From Aedes albopictus (taxonomy: Eukaryota > Arthropoda > Insecta > Diptera > Culicidae): DNA of 64,000 bases. The notes below the pieces were generated by a model. The model worked only from the letters and a program-made list of their open reading frames with translations. It was not told the DNA's origin and made no database searches. This document shows, one piece after another, positions 22,779 to 34,495 of this stretch; position 1 is the first letter of the stretch; the number at the start of each line of letters is the position of its first letter. The stretch lies in assembly GCF_035046485.1 (NCBI RefSeq), contig NC_085137.1, positions 454,576,980-454,640,979 of the forward strand. Reading direction: 5' to 3'. The translations under genes were made by a program, and so were the position numbers.

Positions 22779-25562
22779 GGTCCTTGGGAGAATTCCGTCT
22801 GAAATCCTGGGAGAATTTCGTCTGGAATCGTAGGAGGATTTCGTCTTGAATCCTGCGAGAATTCCGTCTGAAATCCTGAGAGGATTCCGTCTGAAATCCT
22901 GAGAGGATTCCGTCTGGAATCCTGAGAGGCTTCCTTCGGGAATCCTGAGAGGATTCCTTCGGGAATCTTGAGAGGATTCCTTCGGGAATCCTGAGAGGAT
23001 TCCATCGGGAATCCTGAGAGGATTCCTTCGGGAATGATGAGAGGATTCCTTCGTTAATGCTGAGAGGATTCCTTCGGGAATCCTGAGAGGATTCCTTGTG
23101 GAATCCTGAGAGGATTCCTTCGGGAATCCTGAGAGGATTCCTTCGGGAATCCTGAGAGGATTCCGTCTGGAATCCTACGAAAATTCCGTCTGGAATCCTG
23201 GGAGGATTCCGTCTGGAATCCTGGGAGGATTCCGTCTGGAATCCTACGAAAATTCCGTCTGGAATCCTGGGAGTATTCCGTCTGGAATCCTGGGAGGATT
23301 CCGTCTAGAATCCTGGGAGAATTCCGTCTGGTATCCTGGCAGAATTTCGTCTGGAATCCTGGGAGGATTCCGTCTGGAATCCTGGGAGTATTCCGACTGG
23401 AATCCTGAGAGGATTCCGTCTGGAATCCTGAGAGGATTCCGTCTGGAATCCTGAGAGGATTCCGTCTGGAATCCTGAGAGGATTCCGTCTGGAATCCTGA
23501 GAGGATTCCGTCTGGAATCCTGAGAGGATTCCGTCTGGAATCCTGAGAGGATTCCGTCTGGAATCCTGAGAGGATTCCGTCTGGAATCCTGAGAGGATTC
23601 CGTCTGGAATCCTGAGAGGATTCCGTCTGGAATCCTGAGAGGATTCCGTCTGGAATCCTGAGAGGATTCCGTCTGGAATCCTGAGAGGATTCCGTCTGGA
23701 ATCCTGAGAGGATTCCATCTGGAATCCTGGGAGGATTCCGTCTAGAATCCTGGGAGAATTCCGTCTGGTATCCTGGCAGAATTTCGTCTGGAATCCTGGG
23801 AGGATTCCGTCTGGAATCCTGGGAGTATTCCGACTGGAATCCTGAGAGGATTCCGTCTGGAATCCTGAGAGGATTCCGTCTGGAATCCTGAGAGGATTCC
23901 GTCTGGAATCCTGAGAGGATTCCGTCTGGAATCCTGAGAGGATTCCGTCTGGAATCCTGAGAGGATTCCGTCTGGAATCCTGAGAGGATTCCGTCTGGAA
24001 TCCTGAGAGGATTCCGTCTGGAATCCTGAGAGGATTCCGTCTGGAATCCTGAGAGGATTCCGTCTGGAATCCTGGGAGGATTCCGTCTGGAATCCTGGGA
24101 GGATTCCGTCTGGAATCCTGGGAGGATTCCGTCTGGAATCCTGGGAGGATTCCGTCTGGAATCCTGGGAGGATTCCGTCTGGAATCCTGGGAGGATTCCG
24201 TCTGGAATCCTGGGAGGATTCCGTCTGGAATCCTGGGAGGATTCCGTCTGGAATCCTGGGAGGATTCCGTCTGGAATCCTGGGAGGATTCCGTCTGGAAT
24301 CCTGGGAGGATTCCGTCTGGAATCCTGGGAGGATTCCGTCTGGAATCCTGGGAGGATTCCGTCTGGAATCCTGGGAGGATTCCGTCTGGAATCCTGGGAG
24401 GATTCCGTCTGGAATCCTGGGAGGATTCCGTCTGGAATCCTGGGAGGATTCCGTCTGGAATCCTGGGAGGATTCCGTCTGGAATACTGGGAGGATTCCGT
24501 CTGGAATCCTGGGAGGATTCCGTCTGGAATCCTGGGAGGATTCCGTCTGGAATCCTGGGAGGATTCCGTCTGGAATCCTGGGAGGATTCCGTCTGGAATC
24601 CTGGGAGGATTCCGTCTGGAATCCTGGGAGGATTCCGTCTGGAATCCTGGGAGGATTCCGTCTGGAATCCTGGGAGGATTCCGTCTGGAATCCTGGGAGG
24701 ATTCCGTCTGGAATCCTGGGAGGATTCCGTCTGGAATCCTGGGAGGATTCCGTCTGGAATCCTGGGAGGATTCCGTCTGGAATCCTGGGAGGATTCCGTC
24801 TGGAATCCTGGGAGGATTCCGTCTGGAATCCTGGGAGGATTCCGTCTGGAATCCTGGGAGGATTCCGTCTGGAATCCTGGGAGGATTCCGTCTGGAATCC
24901 TGGGAGGATTCCGTCTGGAATCCTGGGAGGATTCCGTCTGGAATCCTGGGAGGATTCCGTCTGGAATCCTGGGAGGATTCCGTCTGGAATCCTGGGAGGA
25001 TTCCGTCTGGAATCCTGGGAGGATTCCGTCTGGAATCCTGGGAGGATTCCGTCTGGAATCCTGGGAGGATTCCGTCTGGAATCTTGGGAGGATTCCATCT
25101 GGAATCCTGGGAGGATTCCGTCTGGAATCTTGGAAGGATTCCGTCCGGAATCTTGGAAGGATTCCGTCCGGAATCTTGGAAGGATTCCGTCCGGAATCTT
25201 GGAAGGATTCCGTCCGGAATCTTGGAAGGATTCCGTCCGGAATCTTGGAAGGATTCCGTCCGGAATCTTGGAAGGATTCCGTCCGGAATCTTGGAAGGAT
25301 TCCGTCCGGAATCTTGGAAGGATTCCGTCCGGAATCTTGGAAGGATTCCGTCCGGAATCTTGGAAGGATTCCGTCCGGAATCTTGGAAGGATTCCGTCCG
25401 GAATCTTGGAAGGATTCCGTCCGGAATCTTGGAAGGATTCCGTCCGGAATCTTGGAAGGATTCCGTCTGGAATGATCCTATCTAGAATCCTGAAATGATT
25501 TCGACTGGAATCATGTGAGTATTACGTCTGGAATCCCGTAAGGATTCCCTCCGGAGTCCTGT
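22779..25562. repeat. 23-bp quasi-palindromic array A3 (AGGATTCC arms, loop GTCT)
   Basis: Main units have arms AGGATTCC and GGAATCCT, loop GTCT and linker GAG (mainly before about 24070) or GGG (about 24070-25080). The block 25130-25460 has loop GTCC, linker GGA and arm GGAATCTT, giving one G-T wobble. An upstream sub-block (about 22920-23160) has loop TTCG. A 437-bp (19-unit) segment is repeated at 23301 and 23738. The main unit is the reverse complement of the A2b unit. The spurious 597-codon minus-strand frame arises here. Confidence 0.96.
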
Positions 25563-25981
25563 TCAAAGTTAAACTGCTGAAAATTTAAAAGTTAATACTT
25601 AATTTCGGAATCGAAAGAGAATGGTGAAATCTTCTGCACAGTTACCGCTTGAAACAGTGTGTCTCACATTATATAGCTTATATTCAACCAACCAGCAATA
25701 AAATCACAAAATTGGTTCGCCGTGTTCTAATCAACTTTTTTGTTTCATTCTTTTCATTTCACGCTATCCCAAACAAAAAAAATAAAACTGAATCTGGTCG
25801 CCATCTTATGATTTCGATAATTGTGCTGCATTTGCGTTGCTGTCGTGCTGTTGTCACACCCCTAAAATTACACGCATTCACTCACGCAACGTCCAACATC
25901 TACACAACATCTATCAAACAAACACACACACACACAAAACCCCCGCTGAATTGCCACGATAAGAAGACCGAATTATTGCAG
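25563..25981 (+). other. Region between array A3 and Rbfox1 exon a
   Basis: This is a short AT-rich intron end or 5' region with a CA-repeat run near 25918-25936. The Rbfox1 frame stays open back to 25649, so part of it could be exonic in some transcripts. Composition looks non-coding. Confidence 0.5.
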
Positions 25982-26422
25982 CAAACGGAACCAGAAACGC
26001 AAGTCTCAAGTGCCAACAACCAAAACCAAAACAACCAATCGAACATCAGTACGGCCAGCACCGGCAGCTGTAGTTCCCCGTCGGATATCGCCACAGCCGC
26101 CGCCGCCATCATCGCCAGCAGTGCGCAGCTGGTCAGTAGCGGAGCGGGAAGCAGCAGTAGTAGTCCCGGCAGTTGTATCATGACTACCGGAAGCAGTACC
26201 ATCACGACCACGGCCGGTACCGGGACTGTGCCGCTGAGTACGGCCCAGCAGGCACTAGTGTCGGTTGCGCAGAGCCAACAGCAGCAGCAGCAACAACAGA
26301 ACGTGGCCGCGGCCGTGGCAGCCGCCACCGCGCTAGCCGAATCCAAAGCACAACCAAAGCGACTACACGTGTCGAATATTCCGTTCCGATTTCGGGACCC
26401 GGACCTGCGGTCCATGTTTGGG
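25982..26422 (+). CDS. Rbfox1: Rbfox1/A2bp1 exon a: low-complexity N-terminal region and start of RRM (partial gene)
   Basis: This exon encodes part of the Fox-1 family splicing regulator, a nuclear protein that binds UGCAUG in introns and controls alternative exons. Counting from the acceptor proposed here it has 147 codons. The first ~120 residues are rich in Ser, Thr, Ala, Asn and Gln, with a run of eight Gln (26276-26299, mixed CAG/CAA) and an Ala-rich stretch just after it. The last ~24 residues start the RRM. RNP2 LHVSNI is followed by [14 protein letters not shown], retaining the His and Phe that contact RNA in vertebrate Rbfox. The 3' end is a good donor (GGG then gtaagt at 26423) in phase 0. 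The 5' end is uncertain: I chose the cag at 25979-25981, but its pyrimidine tract is poor. The exon may extend upstream, where the same frame stays open with ATG codons at 25649 and 25808. Identification is firm; the 5' boundary is not. Confidence 0.93.
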
Positions 26423-26668
26423 GTAAGTAGCAAGGGTTGAAAATTATGGGATGGGTGAGGTTTTTAGAATGAATATCGCACTCGAAAAATCTATAAAAGG
26501 TTCCGTTTAAATTCCTGTGAAGATTGCGGCTGTGAAGGTCCTGGATTATTGTGAGGATTCCTTTCGGAATTCTGTGAGGATTCTCCACGGAATCCTGTGA
26601 GGATTCCCCTCGGAATCCTGTGAAGATTTCCCTCGGAATCCCGTGAGGATTCTCCTCGAAATCGTGTG

Positions 26669-27521
26669 AGGATTTTCCTCAGAATCCTGTGATGATTTTC
26701 CTTGGAATCCTGTGAGGATTCCCCTCCTGAATCTTGCGAGGATTCTTTCCGGAATCCTGCGAGGTTTCCTTCCGGAGTCCTGTGAGGATTCCTTCCGGAG
26801 TCCTGCGAGGATTCCCTCCGGAATGCTGCGAGGATTCTCTTTTGAATCGTGTAAAGAATTTCCTCGGAATCCTGTGAGAATCCTCAACGGAATCTCGTGG
26901 GGATTCCCTCTGGAATCTTGTAAGAATTCCTTCTGGAATCTTGTAAGGATTCCCTCTGGAATTTTATAAGGATTCCCTCTGGAATCTTGTAGGGATACCC
27001 TCTGGAATCTTGTAAGGTTTCTCTTTGGAATCCGATGAGGATTCGTCCTGGTATCTTGTGAAGATTCCCCCTGGATTCCTGAGAGGATTCCCCCAAAGAA
27101 TTCTTTTATGATTCCCTCAAAGAATCCTGTAATGATTCCCTTTGGAATCCTGTGAGGATTCCTCCTGGAATCCTGAGAGGATTCCTCTTGGAATCCTGAG
27201 AGGATTCCCCTTGAAACCCTGAGAGGATTTCTCCTGGAATCCTGAGAGGATTTCTCCGGGAATCCTGAGAGGATTTCTCCTGGCATCCTAAGAGGATTTC
27301 TCCTGGAATCCTGAGAGGATTTATCCTGGAATCCTGACAGAATTTCTCCTGGAATCCTGAGAGGATTTCTCCTGGAATCCTAAGAGGATTTCTCCTGGAA
27401 TCCTGAGAGGATTTCTGCCGGAATCCTGAGAGGATTCCTCCGGGAAACACGAGAGGATTTCTCCTGGAATCCTGAGAGGGTTTTCCTGGAATTTTGAGAG
27501 GATTTCTCCTGCAATCCTGAG
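26669..27521. repeat. Higher-order repeat in A4, copy 1 (853 bp)
   Basis: This block of diverged 23-bp units starts near gaggattttcctcagaatcc. It repeats at an offset of 853 bp with very few differences, while neighbouring 23-bp units inside each copy differ much more from one another. Confidence 0.85.
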
Positions 27522-28374
27522 AGGATTTTCCTCAGAATCCTGTGATGATTTTCCTTGGAATCCTGTGAGGATTCCCCTCCTGAATCTTGCGAGGATTCTT
27601 TCCGGAATCCTGCGAGGTTTCCTTCCGGAGTCCTGTGAGGATTCCTTCCGGAGTCCTGCGAGGATTCCCTCCGGAATGCTGCGAGGATTCTCTTTTGAAT
27701 CGTGTAAAGAATTTCCTCGGAATCCTGTGAGAATCCTCAACGGAATCTCGTGGGGATTCCCTCTGGAATCTTGTAAGAATTCCCTCTGGAATCTTGTAAG
27801 GATTCCCTCTGGAATTTTATAAGGATTCCCTCTGGAATCTTGTAGGGATACCCTCTGGAATCTTGTAAGGTTTCTCTTTGGAATCCGATGAGGATTCGTC
27901 CTGGTATCTTGTGAAGATTCCCCCTGGATTCCTGAGAGGATTCCCCCAAAGAATTCTTTTATGATTCCCTCAAAGAATCCTGTAATGATTCCCTTTGGAA
28001 TCCTGTGAGGATTCCTCCTGGAATCCTGAGAGGATTCCTCTTGGAATCCTGAGAGGATTCCCCTTGAAACCCTGAGAGGATTTCTCCTGGAATCCTGAGA
28101 GGATTTCTCCGGGAATCCTGAGAGGATTTCTCCTGGCATCCTAAGAGGATTTCTCCTGGAATCCTGAGAGGATTTATCCTGGAATCCTGACAGAATTTCT
28201 CCTGGAATCCTGAGAGGATTTCTCCTGGAATCCTAAGAGGATTTCTCCTGCAATCCTGAGAGGATTTCTGCCGGAATCCTGAGAGGATTCCTCCGGGAAA
28301 CACGAGAGGATTTCTCCTGGAATCCTGAGAGGGTTTTCCTGGAATTTTGAGAGGATTTCTCCTGCAATCCTGAG
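27522..28374. repeat. Higher-order repeat in A4, copy 2 (853 bp)
   Basis: This is a near-identical tandem copy of 26669-27521. It differs by a few substitutions (for example gcaatcc for ggaatcc near 28251) and leads into the gcaatcc-type block. Confidence 0.85.
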
Positions 28375-31300
28375 AGGATTTCTCCTGCAATCCTGAGAGG
28401 ATTTCTCCTGCAATCCTGAGTGGATTTCTCCTGCAATCCTGAGAGGATTTCTCCTGCAATCCTGAAAGGATTTCTCCTGCAATCCTGAGAGGATTTCTCC
28501 TGCAATCCTGAGAGGATTTCTCCTGCAATCCTGAGAGGATTTCTCCTGCAATCCTGAGAGGATTTCTCCTGCAATCCTGAGAGGATTTCTCCTGCAATCC
28601 TGAGAGGATTTCTCCTGCAATCCTGAGAGGATTTCTCCTGCAATCCTGAGAGGATTTCTCCTGCAATCCTGAGAGGATTCCTCCTGGAATCCTGAGAGGA
28701 TTCCTCCTGGAATCCTGAGAGGATTCCTCCTGGAATCCTGAGAGGATTCCTCCTGGAATCTTGAGAGGATTCCTCCTGGAATCTTGAGAGGATTTCTCCT
28801 GGAATCTTGAGAGGATTTCTCCTGGAATCCTGAGAGGATTCCTCCTGGAATCCTGGGAGGATTCCTCCTAAAATCCTGGGAGGATTCCTCCTGGAATCCT
28901 GGGAGGATTCCTCCTGGAATCCTGGGAGGATTCCTCCTGGAATCCTGGGAGGATTCCTCCTGGAATCCTGGGAGGATTCCTCCTGGAATCCTGGGAGGAT
29001 TCCTCCTGGAATCCTGGGAGGATTCCTCCTGGAATCCTGGGAGGATTCCTCCTGGAATCCTGGGAGGATTCCTCCTGGAATCCTGGGAGGATTCCTCCTG
29101 GAATCCTGGGAGGATTCCTCCTGGAATCCTGGGAGGATTCCTCCTGGAATCCTGGGAGGATTCCTCCTGGAATCCTGGGAGGATTCCTCCTGGAATCCTG
29201 GGAGGATTCCTCCTGGAATCCTGGGAGGATTCCTCCTGGAATCCTGGGAGGATTCCTCCTGGAATCCTGGGAGGATTCCTCCTGGAATCCTGGGAGGATT
29301 CCTCCTGGAATCCTGGGAGGATTCCTCCTGGAATCCTGGGAGGATTCCTCCTGGAATCCTGGGAGGATTCCTCCTGGAATCCTGGGAGGATTCCTCCTGG
29401 AATCCTGGGAGGATTCCTCCTGGAATCCTGGGAGGATTCCTCCTGGAATCCTGGGAGGATTCCTCCTGGAATCCTGGGAGGATTCCTCCTGGAATCCTGG
29501 GAGGATTCCTCCTGGAATCCTGGGAGGATTCCTCCTGGAATCCTGGGAGGATTCCTCCTGGAATCCTGGGAGGATTCCTCCTGGAATCCTGGGAGGATTC
29601 CTCCTGGAATCCTGGGAGGATTCCTCCTGGAATCCTGGGAGGATTCCTCCTGGAATCCTGGGAGGATTCCTCCTGGAATCCTGGGAGGATTCCTCCTGGA
29701 ATCCTGGGAGGATTCCTCCTGGAATCCTGGGAGGATTCCTCCTGGAATCCTGGGAGGATTCCTCCTGGAATCCTGGGAGGATTCCTCCTGGAATCCTGGG
29801 AGGATTCCTCCTGGAATCCTGGGAGGATTCCTCCTGGAATCCTGGGAGGATTCCTCCTGGAATCCTGGGAGGATTCCTCCTGGAATCCTGGGAGGATTCC
29901 TCCTGGAATCCTGGGAGGATTCCTCCTGGAATCCTGGGTGGATTCCTCCTGGAATCCTGGGAGGATTCCTCCTGGAATCCTGGGAGGATTCCTCCTGGAA
30001 TCCTGGGAGGATTCCTCCTGGAATCCTGGGAGGATTCCTCCTGGAATCCTGGGAGGATTCCTCCTGGAATCCTGGGAGGATTCCTCCTGGAATCCTGGGA
30101 GGATTCCTCCTGAAATCCTGGGAGGATTCCTCCTGGAATCCTGGGAGGATTCCTCCTGGAATCCTGGGAGGATTCCTCCTGGAATCCTGGGAGGATTCCT
30201 CCTGGAATCCTGGGAGGATTCCTCCTGGAATCCTGGGAGGATTCCTCCTGGAATCCTGGGAGGATTCCTCCTGGAATCCTGGGAGGATTCCTCCTGGAAT
30301 CCTGGGAGGATTCCTCCTGGAATCCTGGGAAGATTCCTCCTGGAATCCTGGGAGGATTCCTCCTGGAATCCTGGGAGGATTCCTCCTGGAATCCTGGGAG
30401 GATTCCTCCTGGAATCCTGGGAGGATTCCTCCTGGAATCCTGGGAGGATTCCTCCTGGAATCCTGGGAGGATTCCTCCTGGAATCCTGGGAGGATTCCTC
30501 CTGGAATCCTGGGAGGATTCCTCCTGGAATCCTGGGAGGATTCCTCCTGGAATCCTGGGAGGATTCCTTCTGGAATCCTGGGAGGATTCCTCCTGGAATC
30601 CTGGGAGGATTCCTCCTGGAATCCTGGGAGGATTCCTCCTGGAATCCTGGGAGGATTCCTCCTGGAATCCTGGGAGGATTCCTCCTGGAATCCTGGGAGG
30701 ATTCCTCCTGGAATCCTGGGAGGATTCCTCCTGGAATCCTGGGAGGATTCCTCCTGGAATCCTGGGAGGATTCCTCCTGGAATCCTGGGAGGATTCCTCC
30801 TGGAATCCTGGGAGGATTCCTCCTGGAATCCTGGGAGGATTCCTCCTGGAATCCTGGGAGGATTCCTCCTGGAATCCTGGGAGGATTCCTCCTGGAATCC
30901 TGGGAGGATTCCTCCTGGAATCCTGGGAGGATTCCTCCTGGAATCCTGGGAGGATTCCTCCTGGAATCCTGGGAGGATTCCTCCTGGAATCCTGGGAGGA
31001 TTCCTCCTGGAATCCTGGGAGGATTCCTCCTGGAATCCTGGGAGGATTCCTCCTGGAATCCTGGGAGGATTCCTCCTGGAATCCTGGGAGGATTCCTCCT
31101 GGAATCCTGGGAGGATTCCTCCTGGAATCCTGGAAGGATTCCTCCTGGAATCCTGGAAGGATTCCTCCTGGAATCCTGGAAGGATTCCTCCTGGAATCCT
31201 GGAAGGATTCCTCCTGGAATCCTGGAAGGATTCCTCCTGGAATCCTGGAAGGATTCCTCCTGGAATCCTGGAAGGATTCCTCCTGGAATCCTGGGAGGAT

Positions 31301-33487
31301 TCCTCCTGGAATCCTGGGAGGATTCCTCCTGGAATCCTGGGAGGATTCCTCCTGGAATCCTGGGAGGATTCCTCCTGGAATCCTGGGAGGATTCCTCCTG
31401 GAATCCTGGGAGGATTCCTCCTGGAATCCTGGGAGGATTCCTCCTGGAATCCTGGGAGGATTCCTCCTGGAATCCTGGGAGGATTCCTCCTGGAATCCTG
31501 GGAGGATTCCTCCTGGAATCCTGGGAGGATTTCTCCTGGAATCCTGGGAGGATTCCTCCTGGAATCCTGGGAGGATTCCTCCTGGAATCCTGAGAGGATT
31601 CCTCCTGGAATCCTGAGAGGATTCCTCCTGGAATCCCGAGAGGATTCCTCCTGGAATCCTGAGAGGGTTCCTCCTGGAATCCTGGGAGGGTTCCTCCTGG
31701 AATCCTGGGAGGATTCCTCCTGGAATCCTGGGAGGATTCCTCCTGGAATCCTGGGAGGATTCCTCCTGGAATCCTGGGAGGATTCCTCCTGGAATCCTGG
31801 GAGGATTCCTCCTGGAATCCTGGGAGGATTCCTCCTGGAATCCTGGGAGGATTCCTCCTGGAATCCTGGGAGGATTCCTCCTGGAATCCTGGGAGGATTC
31901 CTCCTGGAATCCTGGGAGGATTCCTCCTGGAATCCTGGGAGGATTCCTCCTGGAATCCTGGGAGGATTCCTCCTGGAATCCTGGGAGGATTCCTCCTGGA
32001 ATCCTGGGAGGATTCCTCCTGGAATCCTGGGAGGATTCCTCCTGGAATCCTGGGAGGATTCCTCCTGGAATCCTGGGAGGATTCCTCCTGGAATCCTGGG
32101 AGGATTCCTCCTGGAATCCTGGGAGGATTCCTCCTGGAATCCTGGGAGGATTCCTCCTGGAATCCTGGGAGGATTCCTCCTGGAATCCTGGGAGGATTCC
32201 TCCTGGAATCCTGGGAGGATTCCTCCTGGAATCCTGGGAGGATTCCTCCTGGAATCCTGGGAGGATTCCTCCTGGAATCCTGGGAGGATTCCTCCTGGAA
32301 TCCTGGGAGGATTCCTCCTGGAATCCTGGGAGGATTCCTCCTGGAATCCTGGGAGGATTCCTCCTGGAATCCTGGGAGGATTCCTCCTGGAATCCTGGGA
32401 GGATTCCTCCTGGAATCCTGGGAGGATTCCTCCTGGAATCCTGAGAGGATTCCTCCTGGAATCCTGAGAGGATTCCTCCTGGAATCCTGAGAGGATTCCT
32501 CCTGGAATCCTGAGAGGATTCCTCCTGGAATCCTGAGAGGATTCCTCCTGGAATCCTGAGAGGATTCCTCCTGGAATCCTGAGAGGATTCCTCCTGGAAT
32601 CCTGAGAGGATTCCTCCTGGAATCCTGAGAGGATTCCTCCTGGAATCCTGAGAGGATTCCTCCTGGAATCCTGAGAGGATTCCACCTGGGATCCTGAGAG
32701 GATTCCTCCTGGAATCCTGAGAGGATTCCTCCTGGAATCCTGAGAGGATTCCTCCTGGAATCCTGAGAGGATTCCTCCTGGAATCCTGAGAGGATTCCTC
32801 CTGGAATCCTGAGAGGATTCCTCCTGGAATCCTGAGAGGATTCCTCCTGGAATCCTGAGAGGATTCCTCCTGGAATCCTGAGAGGATTCCTCCTGGAATC
32901 CTGAGAGGATTCCTCCTGGAATCCTGAGAGGATTCCTCCTGGAATCCTGAGAGGATTCCTCCTGGAATCCTGAGAGGATTCCTCCTGGAATCCTGAGAGG
33001 ATTCCTCCTGGCATCCTGGGAGGATTCCTCCTGGAATCCTGGGAGGATTCCTCCTGGAATCCTGGGAGGATTCCTCCTGGAATCCTGGGAGGATTCCTCC
33101 TGGAATCCTGGGAGGATTCCTCCTGGAATCCTGGGAGGATTCCTCCTGGAATCCTGGGAGGATTCCTCCTGGAATCCTGAGAGGATTCCTCCTGGAATCC
33201 TGAGAGGATTCCTCCTGGAATCCTGAGAGGATTCCTCCTGGAATCCTGAGAGGATTCCTCCTGGAATCCTGAGAGGATTCCTCCTGGAATCCTGAGAGGA
33301 TTTCTCCAGGAATCCTGTAAGGTTTTCTTCAGGAATCCTGTAAGGATTTTTTCAGGAATCCTGTAAGGATTTCTTCAGGAATCCTGTAAGGATTTCTTCA
33401 GGAATCCTGAGAGGATTTCTCCAGGGATCCTGAGAGAATTCTTCTTGGAATCCTGTGAGGGTTCTCTCCGGAATCCTGAGAGGAATT

Positions 33488-34441
33488 CTGATTCAATTTA
33501 TATATTCTGTACGATGCACGCACTTACACCAGTTTTAATTATGACCTGCAACCTGCGGGCTTTTCCAACCCCGCGTTCCTTTGATTTTCCTAATCATTCA
33601 GTCAGATAACCAAATGAATCCATGCATGTATTTGTACCACTGTCATTCAGTGAAATCGATCCGGTTGCCTGCTGAGCCCTCATTGCACAACATCGATGAA
33701 TTGATACTCTGAAGATTCCAATGCAAAACACGTTTTGCGACAATTGTAAACTTGTATAACACTTTAATAGTATTTATTTTAGATATTTACAATTGTTTTT
33801 CTCGTTACTCTACGAGCCAAACGGTTTTCTTTTTTCAATTGAACAGTCACTTAAATGTTAATTGAAAATTTTATATTTTTCGAAATTTCCCATGTTTTGT
33901 ACCTTCAAGTACTCTTGTGTAGCGTATTATGCTTGAATTGAGTAAGCTGACCATTCCTATTTATGTACATTTATTTCAAATCTATCCTCATTGGAGCAAC
34001 TATTTAAACAACTCTCTGCCATCTCATCAGGCGGCACAAATCATACTCAATCCTCCTAATGCCCGGACCCGGCTGCATTTCCCCAGAATGATAACACCCC
34101 GAGCTGAATAGAGAGGAGCACATTCACAGGAAAGCGCCAGCAAGCGTATGATACAATGTGGTACCGATCGACTATTCTCCTCCCTCATGGAGGAGCGAGC
34201 ACAAGTTTAAATTAAATTTCTAACCACTACTGTGGCACCCGCCGCCCGCCGGTCTGCCGCAGCGCCAGAAGTTGGTTGTTTCGGGATCAGCGGTTTCGAG
34301 TGCGATATTCCACTAAAAACTCATTTAGCCGTGTGCACCATCCAGCAGCAGAAGCAGAGGCTCGAAACAGAGATGAACATTCTAAATAAGCAAACCAACA
34401 ATTGAGATTAATTTCCAACTTTTCCCTGTTTTCGTCGACAG
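33488..34441 (+). other. Single-copy intron end before Rbfox1 exon b
   Basis: This AT-rich intronic sequence has one TGCATG at 33623-33628. It ends in a pyrimidine tract and cgacag. No gene or element is recognised. Confidence 0.6.
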
Positions 34442-34495
34442 CAATTCGGTACCATCCTGGACGTGGAGATCATCTTCAACGAGCGAGGCAGCAAG
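34442..34495 (+). CDS. Rbfox1: Rbfox1/A2bp1 exon b: 54-nt RRM exon
   Basis: This 54-nt exon encodes 18 residues, QFGTILDVEIIFNERGSK, the segment between RNP2 and RNP1 of the Fox-1 RRM (end of helix 1, strand 2 and loop). It follows exon a directly in phase 0, so the junction reads ...SMFG then QFGTILDVE.... The acceptor is a pyrimidine-rich stretch ending in cgacag at 34441, and the donor is AAG followed by gtatgt at 34496. Vertebrate Rbfox genes also have a 54-nt exon at this position, so exon size and phase appear conserved. The exon is an island between two tandem arrays: the 23-bp array ending near 33487 and the next one starting near 35165. I see no defect in it. Confidence 0.97.

Larger units (their letters stand above)
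26545..33487. repeat. 23-bp quasi-palindromic array A4 (largest, about 300 units)
   Basis: The homogeneous core (28675-33290, about 200 units) has arms AGGATTCC and GGAATCCT, loop TCCT and linker GGG or GAG. The block 28375-28670 has arms with GCAATCCT and AGGATTTC. The left part (26545-28374) is degenerate and contains a tandem 853-bp duplication. The right edge (33295-33487) has loops such as TTCA. Both strands lack stops over much of it, producing frames of up to 1593 codons on the minus and 551 on the plus strand that are not genes. Confidence 0.97.
26423..34441 (+). other. Rbfox1: Rbfox1 intron between exons a and b
   Basis: This 8019-bp GT-AG intron starts with gtaagt and ends with a pyrimidine-rich tract and cgacag. 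About 6.9 kb of it is one 23-bp quasi-palindromic array (26545-33487). The remaining ~950 bp before exon b is AT-rich single-copy sequence with one TGCATG at 33623-33628. Confidence 0.92.

Noticed and set aside
25900..26588. Minus-strand frames opposite Rbfox1 exon a (177 and 128 codons)
   Set aside because: They are antisense shadows of a GC-rich, low-complexity coding exon.
28174..33014. Minus-strand frames of 1503 and 1593 codons, overlapped by a 551-codon plus-strand frame
   Set aside because: They are cyclic translations of the same 23-bp unit on both strands; no gene would be open in so many frames at once.
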